Part shown: positions 22,927-33,241 of the stretch, in pieces
Numbering within the stretch: the first letter of the stretch is position 1
Layout: every line of letters begins with the position of its first letter
NCBI GenBank assembly: GCA_001632425.1
Contig: KV425637.1
Coordinates: 17,535 to 56,261, forward strand
Direction of reading: 5' to 3'
From: Neolentinus lepideus HHB14362 ss-1
Taxonomy: Eukaryota; Basidiomycota; Agaricomycetes; Gloeophyllales; Gloeophyllaceae
Length of the DNA: 38,727 nucleotides
Made by a program: the position numbers and the translations under genes
Notes under the pieces: generated by a model
What the model was told of the DNA's origin: nothing
Database searches by the model: none
The model's input: only the letters and a program-made list of their open reading frames with translations

Positions 22927-24436
22927 GTGTGAGGCTTACGGCACGCTTTGGTTGTTAGATGCTCGTATTCGCGGAGGATGCGTCAGCCAGAGATCGCGAG
23001 CGTCATTGTTCCGTGGGTGGTGTTGCGACTTTCATGTCAGGGTCTGACTTGGGTTGTAGCGCCGAAGGTGGCGATAGGGGTGCCTGGTTCCCTGCGTCAG
23101 GAGTATTCTCACGTTCTAGCGTCTGTAGTACTTGCTTCTGGCGTCTGCCCGACATAAGTGCCTGGCCTTTCATTAACAGCGCCCTGGAGGTGTACCACCT
23201 GTTTGCAGACTGAGGGCATTCGCAGGTCTGCCCTCATGTTAGTACACCCAACTTATGATCTCTCTACGTGATGGTGCTGTATGCAATGCCTTTGGACTTA
23301 CGCGGGTCCCAATCACTGTAAAGTTGGACTGAATTCAGTCCATGAACGTTACGAAGCAGACCACACGGTAGGCTGCCTTGTGACCGGGCCCACCGAATTA
23401 GAGTGGGTGTCCCGATCAGGAAGGAGGCCTTCCCTAAAAGGTAATGAGACGCCTTCGCTGCACTTTTAGCTATACCTCTGCTTTGTTTTAGGGCTCGCAA
23501 TGTGGTCCTCGGCGCTGTCCTCAACCTGTCATACTCTGCTGTCATGGTCAGTTCCGAGATCAGGTTTTCATCCATTAACCTCGCCAATGTAAGAGATCCC
23601 CGAGTAATACGTGATTTCGCACCCGGAACACGTCTGCGTTGCCACAATATTTGCTCAGCTTTGCAGTTCACGGTGACCGTTCATCGTTGGATACTCAGCA
23701 TTCCAGACTTAGTGCTCTATTCTACAGCATTACATGACGATCATCGATCAGCGAACACTTTACCCCCATGGCCAAGTCACGTCGTGAACACAGCCATACT
23801 ATTAGTCTACCAGATACCCGTCTGATGCTTTCACAATCGTGGCATACTTACCGACGTCCGTAAAATGAAACGACTACCACACGCTGGCAAAGGAGTGCTC
23901 CTATCGGCCCGATCGTGGATAGGCAGGAGCTCCATCAATACAGAGTGTGTACATATGCAATTTCCTATGCATCCCTCACCGATCAGAAAGCTCAGTGGCC
24001 TTGGATTCATGGAACAGCTCTACTCGGTGTGAGACTTGACGTACGTGTAGGTCGGAAACGAGGCCTTCTTTATGCCTACTTCCGAGTCGTCAGTGCATAT
24101 TACCCTCTCAAATATGGGCATGCATAGCTCTCGCGATGGGTACCTCGTGAAGATACATCTACTGCCGGAAAGACTTCGTCAGCGCTCTTTCTGCTAAGTA
24201 CCGCAGCTGCGTGAGTAGTGGTATTGCAACTTACTCCGGATTGTAAAGTGCCGAGTACTTAAGCAGCTCCAGAATTTGTTGCGACGGCGTACCCTGGAAC
24301 GTGGTCTTGACCCCGACGCCCGAGAAAACACAGCAGCCATGTTTTCCAGACGCCTCATAAGAGCTTACCATGCTGCGTGCATCTGCAGACCCGTATTTTG
24401 ATTCACTGACGGAATTTAGAGTGGTCAGACAGTATA
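22927..24436. other. Intergenic stretch with one repeat copy
   Basis: No gene was supported in these 1.5 kb. A minus-strand frame of 135 codons (23264-23671) lacks any recognisable motif and crosses the repeat at 23629-23820, so I treat it as chance. A minus-strand frame at 24231-24485 looks mildly protein-like but was not recognised. Confidence 0.45.
23629..23820 (+). repeat. BOR1-flanking direct repeat, right copy
   Basis: Diverged copy of 20150-20345 lying about 0.7 kb downstream of the BOR1 stop. The copies are about 3.5 kb apart and in the same orientation. Confidence 0.75.
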
Positions 24437-26194
24437 TTGTCTGGTACACCAAAGGTCCTATGGAACTTACCACACAATGACACAAATCACGTAGTTGGTA
24501 AATTATCCCTCTGTTCAGGAATGCCCATCTTAATTAAGAAGAATATTGCTACAGAATGCTGTATCACCAATGGAGCTGAGGCAAAAGTAGTATCATGGCA
24601 CAGTCATGCAGAGAATAGTGTTGATATATTAGACACACTGTTTGTAGAGCTAGTTAACCCTCCGAGACCTATACAATTAGATGGTCTTTCTCCAAATGTT
24701 GTCCCAATCAGCAAAGAGTCAATAGAAATTGAATGTAGAATGCCCAATGATTCAAGAGAGAGGATTTTGAGGCAGCAGGTCCCAATATTGCCCAACTTTG
24801 CTATGACTGATTACACAGCCCAAGGTAGAACAAGACCTGATAATATTGTTGATCTCAATAACTGCACTGGTCACCAGTCATACTACACTTGCTTATCGCA
24901 CAGCTCAGATGCTGACGGTACTGTGATTTTGCAAGGTTTTAATCCAAACCAAATTACTGGTGGTGCTTCAGGGTACTTGAGACAAGAATTCAGAGAGTTA
25001 GAAATATTAGATTACATAACTGACCTCAGGCATCATGGCATACTACCTTCCCACATTGAAGGACACTGCAGAAACACCTTCATGAGAGCATACCAACTCT
25101 GGAAAAAGAATGAATGCCCAGATAACATGCATCCAGCAATATGTTGGGATGAATCAAATCCTTTCCATCTAATGGAATATGTGGAGGATCAGGAATGGGC
25201 TGTGATACATCCTAAATGGGTAGAAGTCAATGGAATGCAAATTGTAACAAAATTACCAGAGCAAGACATAGATGAGAGACCTCCAGGCATGAGACCTATG
25301 AATGATAAAGCACATAATGAACATAATGAAGTCTCAAAAGAAATCACCCAATTGCAGACCCAAATGGAGACTGGTGTTCATTGTGGGTTCAAATGGGACT
25401 CAACTTATAGTTGTGCATATGATGCCCTTATGATGATACTGTTTAATATATGGAATGATAAACCAAGCAAATGGGACAAACACTTGAGCATCAACAGCCA
25501 CATGGATTCAATACTTGAAGGATTTCAGAAAATATGTTCTGGAGAGATTGAGATGGAAGAATGTAGAGATACACTTTGACATAGGATGAATGATTTAGAC
25601 TGAATGAGGTTCCCAATGAGAAGAGGTGCAGGTACAAGTGTAAATGAACTTTGCGATGAGGTACTTAATGCCAAACCCATAGGACACATTGTAACCTCAT
25701 GTGCAAAATGCAACACTGTAAATAGTACATCAATAGATAAATTAGTATTTAATTGTTATGCACCAACTAGATGAATAAATGGGAATAGTAATCAGGCGAA
25801 TTCAGTTAAAGACTGGTTTATGCAAAACCTATCACCAGAGGGTACTTTTCAAGGTGTAAAATGCTGTTGCAAGGATCTGCAGAGTATAACAGCACTGAAT
25901 AAAATACCCAGGATATTGAAATTCCATGTAGCCAACACAGAATTAATAACAGACAAGAAATTTACCTTGGAATCAAAGACCAGGTGAAAGTTTGCCCTAA
26001 GAGGACTAATCTACTTTGGTGATTTCCACTTCACTAGCAGGTTTGTATCAAAAACAGGTGATATCTGGTTCAATGATGGAACAACAACCGGCAGAGAGTG
26101 TAGGAAGGAAGGTAACATCAAGTCAACCAACATGCCTGACCTACTGAAGTGTGGAACACAAACGACCACATTACTAATATATACTAGTGGCTAG
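24437..26194 (+). pseudogene. Decayed PIF1-type helicase C-terminus fused to a ubiquitin-protease-like domain
   Basis: One plus-strand frame runs to the TAG at 26192 with no frameshift, but it is cut by four TGA codons (25577, 25601, 25772, 25985). The first 170 codons match the C-terminal part of basidiomycete PIF1/Helitron-like helicases: LPHNDTNHVVGKLSLCSGMP, ATECCITNGAEAKVVSW, and motif V/VI-like MTDYTAQGRTRP and YYTCLSHSSDADGT, where the usual SR is SH. After a linker, YSCAYDALMMILFNIW, the Cys-rich CAKC and CCCKD, GDFHFTSRF and WFNDGTTTG give a Cys-His-Asp layout like USP-type peptidases. The helicase N-terminus and its Walker motifs are absent, so it is a remnant. There are only four CpG in 24481-25560. 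The activity is inferred from motifs. Confidence 0.7.
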
Positions 26195-26340
26195 TGGACC
26201 TATGAGTTGCACATCATACCTATGAAACCAGAAGCCCAACTAGTTGTTATCATTTACATTACAGAATACATGTTGATGTCATATAATCTTCATACATATT
26301 TATATACATATTTATATAACATAATGAAATAATACTAAAT
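26195..26340. other. AT-rich junction between two transposon remnants
   Basis: A very AT-rich spacer with tandem TTTATATACATA-like words separates the helicase remnant from the Ty3/Gypsy remnant. No terminal repeat or target duplication was identified here. Confidence 0.5.
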
Positions 26341-28927
26341 GTGCACTCAGGACTCAAAAAACCTGCCATGCGAACAATGGCCCACTACCTACAAGTATTC
26401 CTGGATGGTAAAGAGGTGCCACTACCTCCATTCCATGATATAAATCACTTGATACCTTTAAAGGATGAGTCAAAAGTATATCACTGGAGGCCAGCGAAAT
26501 GTCCTGATGCTCACCGACAAAACTGGGTCAAGAAGAGGGACAGCTACCTCAAGAGTGGCCAATGGAGGCCCACACATTCAAGGAACACATGCCCTATGCC
26601 CATATCTTTGCAGCTTACCTAGGCGTGGTGCTCAATGTCTATCTAGACAACATCATCATCTACACGGACACGCTCACCAAGCATGTTCAAGTGGTGAAGA
26701 TGGTGGCTGACATGCTTGGCAAGGAGCAGCTTTTCCTTGGGGAAAAGAAAGTCCATTTCCTGTGTAAGGAAATTAAGATCCTCAGCCACATAGTTGATGA
26801 CAAAGGCATACACATGAACCCTAGTAAGGTTGACAATGTGTTAGCTTGAAAGACACCCATGAACTGGGATGTACTTTGGGGGTTCCTTGGATCTGTGGTG
26901 TATTTGGCCAATGACTTGGCCAATATCTGGATTCCTATGGGAATTCTGTCTGTGCTCACAGGGGATGCTGCAAGCTTCTGCTGGGATCATGTGCATCAGT
27001 GTGCCTTTGACGATATCAAGTCAATATTGCATACATACTGTAATCACCATAGGGTGCCTCTCGATTACTCCCAAGGTGCCCCACCAATATTTCTTGTGAC
27101 TGATGCATCACATGGGGGATTATCTGGGGTGGTTAGTCAGGGTGTTGAGTTTAAATCAGCTAGGTTAGCAGCATTCTATTCTGCAAAGATGAACACTACT
27201 CAGCTGAATTATGCTGTTCACAAGCAGGAAATGCTTGCAGGCATGGAATCTATGTTGTGGCATAGGGATATCCTGCAGGGTGCTCAGTTCAAGTGGTTAA
27301 CTGATCATAAAGGATTAATACACTTACTGAGGCAGAAGAACCTAACTGGCTGACTAGCCAGGTGGCTGGAGAAGATTTCTGAGTTCAATTTTGAAATAGA
27401 ACACATTCCTGGCACAGAGAATGTGCTGGCAGACATGCTGTCTCACATGTATTCTGGAGATAGTCCAGGCACTGTGTGTGCATGATCAGAGTACACTTAC
27501 TTTGATGACGATCAGAATGATGACATGTCATACCTGGGTGTTACTATGCCTCTATTGGTGGGCCTAGAAGCACTGGCAGCATCACTTCCAGAGTTGGGTC
27601 AGCCAGAGACCTCATGTGAATTCATGCAGCATATTCGGAAGCTCAAATTGATTGGTCTGTGTGAACCAAATCAGGAAGGGAAGGGGGGGAGCAGAGTAAA
27701 ACAATGCATACACATACAAAACTCCTTCCCATATCTTCTTCTTCCAAGTCAAAGACAGCTGAGACTAAAGGAAAGGAATGTACCATCAAAGGATCTGCAA
27801 CTGAAGATCCAATAGATGTGGAACCAAATCATAGTCTCGATCTTGATGAGCACATGTGGGCAGCACAGCATGAGCTGACTACATTAGCTCAATCACCATC
27901 TGCGATCAAACTGACATCATCAGAAGTTGCTGATAGCGATGTGGATGACTCAGGGCTATTGGACTACATAGCTAGTCATGAGACTGTATCTCTCGAAGAA
28001 GGAATTTGAGACCGGTACAAGGAAGATCCTATGTATACCACTATTCTTGAGCATCCAAAGGAATACAAGAATTTTAGTATATCTAATGGATTAATATTCC
28101 TACAACTACAGGACCAGAAAGTCCTGTGCATTACTGATATCCAAATTAATGGACGAAGCACTCAGGAAATCACTATAGCCAATGCACACTTGCTATTAGT
28201 GCATTTGGGTCCTCAAAAAACCCTCGATCTCCTTCGCGACCATGTTTGGTGGAAGGATATGGTTCAGCACGTTAAACTATATTGTTCGATGTGCATGACT
28301 TGCAGTCGCAGCAAGCCAAGCACCCAGAAACCTTATGGATCAAGGAATCCATTGGTGGTCCCAAGTCGACCATGGGATGCCATAGGAATTGACTTTGTGG
28401 GACCATTTCCTGATTCCAAGGATCGAGATGGCAGTTATGATACCATAACTGTCATCATCGACTTGCTGACTGATATGGTACATTTAGTGCCTAGCTGAGA
28501 TAATTATAAGGCTAAGCACATAGCTGAATTAATATTCTCTGAAGTCTACAAGCTTCATGGCCTTCCCGAAGCCATTATTAGCAATCATGATGTATTATTT
28601 ACTTCACAGTTCTGGGGACATTTGCATAAACTTATGGGAGTAAAACTCATATGTCTAGCATGTATTACCCTCAGTCAGATGGTTCCACAGAGCGTGCAAT
28701 CAAGACCATCACCCAAATGCTAAGACAATGCATTGGGGAAAAGCAGTCAGATTGGGTTCTTAGGCTGCCAGCTATAGAATTTGCCATCAACATGGCATGA
28801 TCCTCTAGCACCAGATTTGCTCCATTCTTTTTGAATATGGGGTGATTGCCGCATTCCATGATCTGGAACTCGGCCAAGGATGATGAGTATCCGGGAGTCA
28901 AGGTTTATGTTCTTCGCATGAAGCAGG

Positions 28928-29113
28928 TGTAGATTTTTAATAGAAGACTGGTACAAGGGCGGTTAAGCCATAGGATTACAAGCCCATGAGGAGGGCACTG
29001 TCCCTCGGGCTTTATATACTACTTGTACAAAATGCTAGAATATACTACAATATTCATGAAATTCAAATGGGTTAACCTAATCCCTAATTTATATTCCTGA
29101 GCAATTTCCAACA
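28928..29113 (-). mobile_element. Nested 186-bp solo LTR with 5-bp target duplication
   Basis: The insertion starts TGTAG and ends CAACA (TGT..ACA ends), and both sides are flanked by GCAGG (28923-28927 and 29114-29118). It interrupts the integrase reading frame, which resumes right after it. Read on the minus strand it starts TGTTGGAAATTGCTC and has a TATATAAA box, typical of Ty1/Copia LTRs. Copia assignment and orientation are inferred from this. No internal domain remains, so it is a solo LTR left by LTR-LTR recombination. Confidence 0.8.
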
Positions 29114-29258
29114 GCAGGCCATTATAGCTACACACGATAGCATTATTGCTGCTCATACAAAGCAGATTTGGGACACTAATAGACATCAGTGTCTTGCCCC
29201 CTTCTAAGAAAGAGACCTGGTATATGTATCCACCAAGAATATCTGGTTCCCCCAAGGA

Positions 29259-30551
29259 TTGTCACAGAAGCTACTGCCTAAATGGGTAGGTCCCTACCAA
29301 ATCAAGAAGGACTTCAGAAACAGCTCATACAGAATCAAGCTTTCTGCCAACTTGAAGAGTTGGGGAATACACAATGTATTTCACACCTCTAAATTGTGGA
29401 TCCATGAGCCTAATGACAATAGGCTATTCCCTGGGAGAATGGACTCTCAAGTCATCTTAACTGATGAATCCACTAAATTGGAGCCCGAATGGGCTGTGGA
29501 GCATATTCTCTCACACAAAGGGAAAGGTACCAACACTGTGTTTGAATTAGAATGGTGTTTGGGGGATAAGACTTGGCTCCCCTATCATGAGGTGTCTCAC
29601 CTCGTGCCTCTCAAGGCCTATTTTGATGCTGTAGGAGCGAACGATCTCCAAAGCCTGCCTGAAGGAATGGGTAAACCACCTTCGGATGATCTGCAAATTT
29701 TCTTAGGTTCCACACTCTTAATTCAGTCTGCAAGGGATAATATCTCCTCTCACAAGCACAGGAATGGGACTCTCCACGCTCGTTGGCCCCCACTCAATTA
29801 TTCAACTTCCACTGAACTAGCTATGGCTTGCCCTCATGCTATCGAGTCATTCTCTAATATAACTCGTGATTTTGATCACCAAGTCATTACTCTGGTGGAC
29901 AATGGCATTACTCGCACTTGGTCCTTCTCCCAAATACAGCTTTTTTGGGAATTTGCCTATGTCCTTTACAAAAGCGTATCCGAAGGTCTCCCAGACCAGC
30001 TGGATGTCCCAGGTGGTTATATCGAGTTCACTCGGTTCTTCAATGCCGACTCGCAATCTCCTTACAAATCACCTATCTACAACAAGGAGAAGTGTGCTAT
30101 CATCGTCAGCGGCAAGCAAGTCATAGTCACCGCCATAGTCGGTAATCGGCCGGTACTATCACCTTCCGAGATCCACACCATGCAGCTGGAGCTGGGATGT
30201 TTCCGCGAGCAAGCTGCTAGGACTCTTCTTCGTCGCGAAGAGGCCAAGTATAACACTATCAATAGGCATCGAGCACAGAAGCAGGGGAAGAGGAAGCGAG
30301 AGGACGAGGCGAAGGAGGACGGACAGACCAAATTAGGAAGTTCAGCCACTTTGGTCTCTGGAACATCCCAGGGCAGTCCGTCAGCCACCGTGGCTATCAG
30401 AAAAGGGAAGAAGAAGGTCCGCGCCGAGACTCCGAAGGTGGCGTCATCCTCCGGTGGGTCGTACGACGCTGATCAGTTGGATGACACTCCTTACAAGGAT
30501 GTGGATGTGGAGATGAATGAGGCGAGTACGTCCAAAGGTAAATCTCGCTAA
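29259..30551 (+). CDS. Integrase C-terminus, chromodomain and long C-terminal extension of the Ty3/Gypsy polyprotein
   Basis: This is the only long uninterrupted frame of the element (430 codons). It starts inside the polyprotein at a TTG and is not an independent gene. Residues 1-60 are the post-DDE integrase domain (GPYQIKKDF, WGIHNVFHTSKLW). Residues 76-126 form a chromodomain (EWAVEHILSHKG, FELEWCLGDKTWLPYHEVSHL), which in chromoviruses guides integration to modified histones. A further roughly 300 residues follow, ending in basic, Ser-rich sequence (GKRKRED, RKGKKKVR) that could be a nuclear signal. I do not recognise this extension. Its codons are CpG-rich, unlike the upstream pol. Confidence 0.7.
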   Translation: MSQKLLPKWVGPYQIKKDFRNSSYRIKLSANLKSWGIHNVFHTSKLWIHEPNDNRLFPGRMDSQVILTDESTKLEPEWAVEHILSHKGKGTNTVFELEWCLGDKTWLPYHEVSHLVPLKAYFDAVGANDLQSLPEGMGKPPSDDLQIFLGSTLLIQSARDNISSHKHRNGTLHARWPPLNYSTSTELAMACPHAIESFSNITRDFDHQVITLVDNGITRTWSFSQIQLFWEFAYVLYKSVSEGLPDQLDVPGGYIEFTRFFNADSQSPYKSPIYNKEKCAIIVSGKQVIVTAIVGNRPVLSPSEIHTMQLELGCFREQAARTLLRREEAKYNTINRHRAQKQGKRKREDEAKEDGQTKLGSSATLVSGTSQGSPSATVAIRKGKKKVRAETPKVASSSGGSYDADQLDDTPYKDVDVEMNEASTSKGKSR

Positions 30552-30570
30552 GGAGGTGCATACACCTCCT
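30551..30570 (+). repeat. Perfect hairpin after the retroelement stop codon
   Basis: AGGAGGTG CATA CACCTCCT forms an 8-bp perfect stem with a four-base loop. It begins at the last base of the TAA stop and ends where the polypurine tract (GGAAGGGGG, 30571-30579) begins. Confidence 0.8.
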
Positions 30571-30581
30571 GGAAGGGGGTA

Positions 30582-30994
30582 TGTGACGATCCGCTGTGGC
30601 GGCGCCGGGAATGCACATGGTTACGGGCCGAGTGGCTGACGAGGACTTCATCTCATCCCCTCGAAAGTTTCATTACCCTCTAGTTTATTTTCTCTTAATC
30701 TATTCATGCGCCCTTTTGTAGAGTATATAAAGGGTCGCCCATCTCGTTTGTATCTAACTTCTGGCTCTCTCAGAATTTACTGTCTTTAAAACCGTCTTTC
30801 TGGGCTGAGTCTCCGTGTGCCGTTACCGCCTTCTCGCGCTAGCGCCACACAGTGCATCACGTGATGTCGATGCCTGTCGCCTATTAGTATCTTAGTGGAC
30901 ATGCATCCCGGACCACTCGAGCTGGGCCAACGTGGTCACTAGCACTGCCTATTACACAGTGAGTCAGAGTGGCTAGCGAGCCTGACCCGGCACA
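30582..30994 (+). repeat. 3' long terminal repeat of the Ty3/Gypsy element
   Basis: The LTR starts TGTGACGATCC immediately after a polypurine tract and carries a TATA box (GTATATAAAGGG near 30722). It also carries a CATCACGTGATG palindrome at 30855-30866. The 3' border is placed at GGCACA (30994) because CACA mirrors the TGTG start. Without a 5' LTR or a target duplication, the end could be a few bases further right. Confidence 0.7.
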
Positions 30995-31123
30995 ACACTA
31001 AACACATGGATTGATTACGACGTACTGTCAGTTTTCACTGGGCGTTATCGACGACATACTACAGGATGGTTCACATTTGTACTACATAACGATTGGGAAT
31101 TCCAACTAGCATATAGCCGGCCT

Positions 31124-33241
31124 CTACCAGTTACGTGTTTCCGCTGCTTGGCTTATCAGTTCTTCAGTCGTGGTAAAGCGAGGCTTCACCTTGCACTCGA
31201 ATGCCTTTGGACGGCTTGAACACCCAGATGTCAATCATCGAAAACAAAAAGGAAGGAATTATGAGGTCTATGCCTCTCGCACCTGACAACACCAGAGCAG
31301 TATATTAACTCTGGTTCGAGAGGCGCACCCTTGGCGTCGGTCTCCTTTGAAATGGTGAATGCAGCCAGTGTGCTGGCTACCAGTAGGAAAATGGTAGCAT
31401 GAGCAACAAGGATACCAGGGCAACTCCTGAAAAAAGCTTGGTCATCTAGGCAAGCCAAGTTGTGAGGTGTCAAGAGTAACTCGCCGACGACCAAAGCCGA
31501 AAACGAACGAGTCCGGATTTGGCGCGTTTTCTGGAGGAAGGAACCTCTCTGGTCGGAATTCTTCCGGCTTTGAATAGACATCTTCATCGTGTAGAGCAGC
31601 CCTGATATCAATCAGTCGGCATATATTGGGACAATGATTGTTGTCTAACCAAATATTTGCCACTAGGGTTGTGCCCTTGGGTACGTGGTATGTTCGATAC
31701 GTGTCGTCTTGCGTCACGGCATGTGCAACTGCATTTGTCCTTTGGGATCAGACGTGGCGAGCTGACTGTGGGAATGAGCGCACCCATCGTAACCACCGGA
31801 TGCCACCGAAGAACCTCCCGAACTACGCTTTCAACGTACGGCAATGACTCTCGATCGTCAAGTTTCGGAAGACGCTGCCGGGAAGTTACACGATCGACCT
31901 CGGCCTGCGCTTTAACTTGCACGTCTGGGTGCAGCATCATAGCCAAGAAGAAAGTCTCCATGGCGGCAACGGTCTTCGAAAGATATAAGTAATGAACATG
32001 TGACGGAATCGAAAACTGACAGTATCAGCTTGACCTGACATGATGTTAGTAGATAACACTTGGGCATGTGCAACCCAGGACGGACCTGTATAAAGCCCAG
32101 TTGCAACCCATTTTATATCGTCCTCGCTATTCACGCCTTTGTTGCTTCTGTTGGCTTCAAGGAGTTCAGCAGTGAATGATGGCTTTGCGGTACCGTCTTT
32201 CTGAGGCAGGGGTAAGTATGACGGATCTTATCCACTAATCTTGCCTACCAACTGTCTCTTCACTCCTTCAAACGGAATTGCGATCATGTCGACAATGAGC
32301 TGTCTGGTTCTCTTTCCTTGCCGCTTGAACTCTGCAAATGGTAGCCAATCGGGTGCATATTTGACTAGTGCCTGTATATTAGATTACTACATCGTCGCAA
32401 GAATGGGAGAACATACGGAAGGGTATCGTGTCAACAAGCCACATGCCTGGCAATGCTGCAATGGAGAACATGTTCAACGCTTGTTCCGTAATATGCAATA
32501 GGGTATCTCCATCCGAGGTTATATCATATCCATATGCGATCTTGAGAGCTATCGCACCCGATGTTCTAGAGGGGGATGAGGTAAAATACGACTCTTAAGG
32601 GTGACACTATGGTAAAACCAACCGCCGGAAATGTTGGACGAATGACTTCGGCGTCTCAACAAGCGATTCCAGATACGATACGGCTTCATCCTCCAACAAT
32701 GGTACATATGTCCTTATCGCTCCTTGACCCAGTCCATTCTTTAGAATTTTCCTGTAATTTCGAAAACGCTGGCCATAATGTGACATAACGACCGTATCAC
32801 CCCACCCCATTCTATTGAGGAATTCAGCCGACACGTTTACGATCTCCACAAAATCTTACATGTCGTTCGCCATAACAAGATGAGGTCTGTCGGAGTAGAT
32901 ATGCGACCGCGCATCTAGTAAGTCTGTGATGCTTTTTCTGGAGTTGAGCACGTAGAAAGACCGGCCGAACAAAGTGCAGACACGTATAACGTCACCTGAA
33001 AGGCAGGAATAAGCTAATTGGGCTCTTGCAATTGCTTCGGAATCAACACACCATATTGCTTTCCCCAATCTGCGTACGTAGTCCATTCTTGGGACCGGGG
33101 AAGATGAGGGAGATTTCCCAAGAGAGGGAAAGGGAAAGGGCCCGGCGGTAAACGTGTCCTCTTGGATAACCAGCGCAGAAGAAATGCGCCATAAAGAACT
33201 ACACACAAGATCACAATCCGGCTGGCGTCGAGGGAAGCCAT
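31124..33241 (-). CDS. Cytochrome P450 monooxygenase
   Basis: Twelve minus-strand exons (33052-33241, 32860-32995, 32623-32811, 32417-32565, 32249-32364, 32086-32200, 32021-32034, 31784-31973, 31650-31728, 31485-31601, 31283-31426, 31124-31214) give 509 residues. An N-terminal membrane anchor (about 8-24) is followed by the proline hinge PPGPFPFPLLGNLP. The I-helix motif TGQADTT is at about 298-304, ExxR at E356-R359, FRPERF in the meander, and heme-ligand FGFGRRSCPG has C433. The final exon ends SRPKAFECKVKPRF. It is a microsomal enzyme using NADPH-P450 reductase electrons; the substrate is unknown, and the sequence resembles the OrdA-like group of fungal P450s. Exon 7 is only 14 nt. The intron within the heme motif appears to be GC-AG, the only non-canonical donor in the gene. 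No stop breaks it. Confidence 0.92.

Larger units (their letters stand above)
26341..30994 (+). mobile_element. 5'-truncated, decayed Ty3/Gypsy chromodomain retrotransposon
   Basis: Order of pol parts: a pre-RT segment (26341-26620), the C-terminal half of reverse transcriptase with YLDN at 26640-26651 where YxDD is expected, and RNase H (FLVTDASHGG near 27090, HKQEMLAGMESML, WLTDHKGLIHLL). Then come the HHCC integrase (28160-28330), the DDE core (GIDFVGPF near 28390, ISNHD near 28580) and a chromodomain. Gag, protease, the RT palm N-terminal half and the 5' LTR are missing. In-frame TGA codons lie at 26847, 27351, 27483, 28007, 28496, 28798 and 28843, a frameshift near 28650, a TAA near 29203, and a nested solo LTR at 28928-29113. 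The 3' LTR begins at 30582. The element is not autonomous. Confidence 0.88.

Noticed and set aside
23264..23671. 135-codon minus-strand ORF
   Set aside because: It has no recognisable motif, no splice context, and it crosses a dispersed repeat; it is likely chance.
24437..26194. TGA read as an amino acid (recoding) in the long helicase frame
   Set aside because: MSP1 and the histidine kinase in the same window end in TGA, and the TGA codons coincide with a CpG-depleted region, so deamination decay explains them better.
24437..26194. Calling a Helitron
   Set aside because: No HUH replication initiator, helicase Walker motifs or Helitron termini (TC start, hairpin, CTRR end) are visible; only the C-terminal helicase part is present.
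26195..26340. 5' LTR or border of the Gypsy element
   Set aside because: No sequence resembling the 3' LTR start or end occurs here, so the element is truncated on this side.
13621..33241. Biosynthetic gene cluster (GST, transporter, P450)
   Set aside because: The genes are separated by housekeeping genes and 6 kb of transposon remnants, and no backbone synthase is present.
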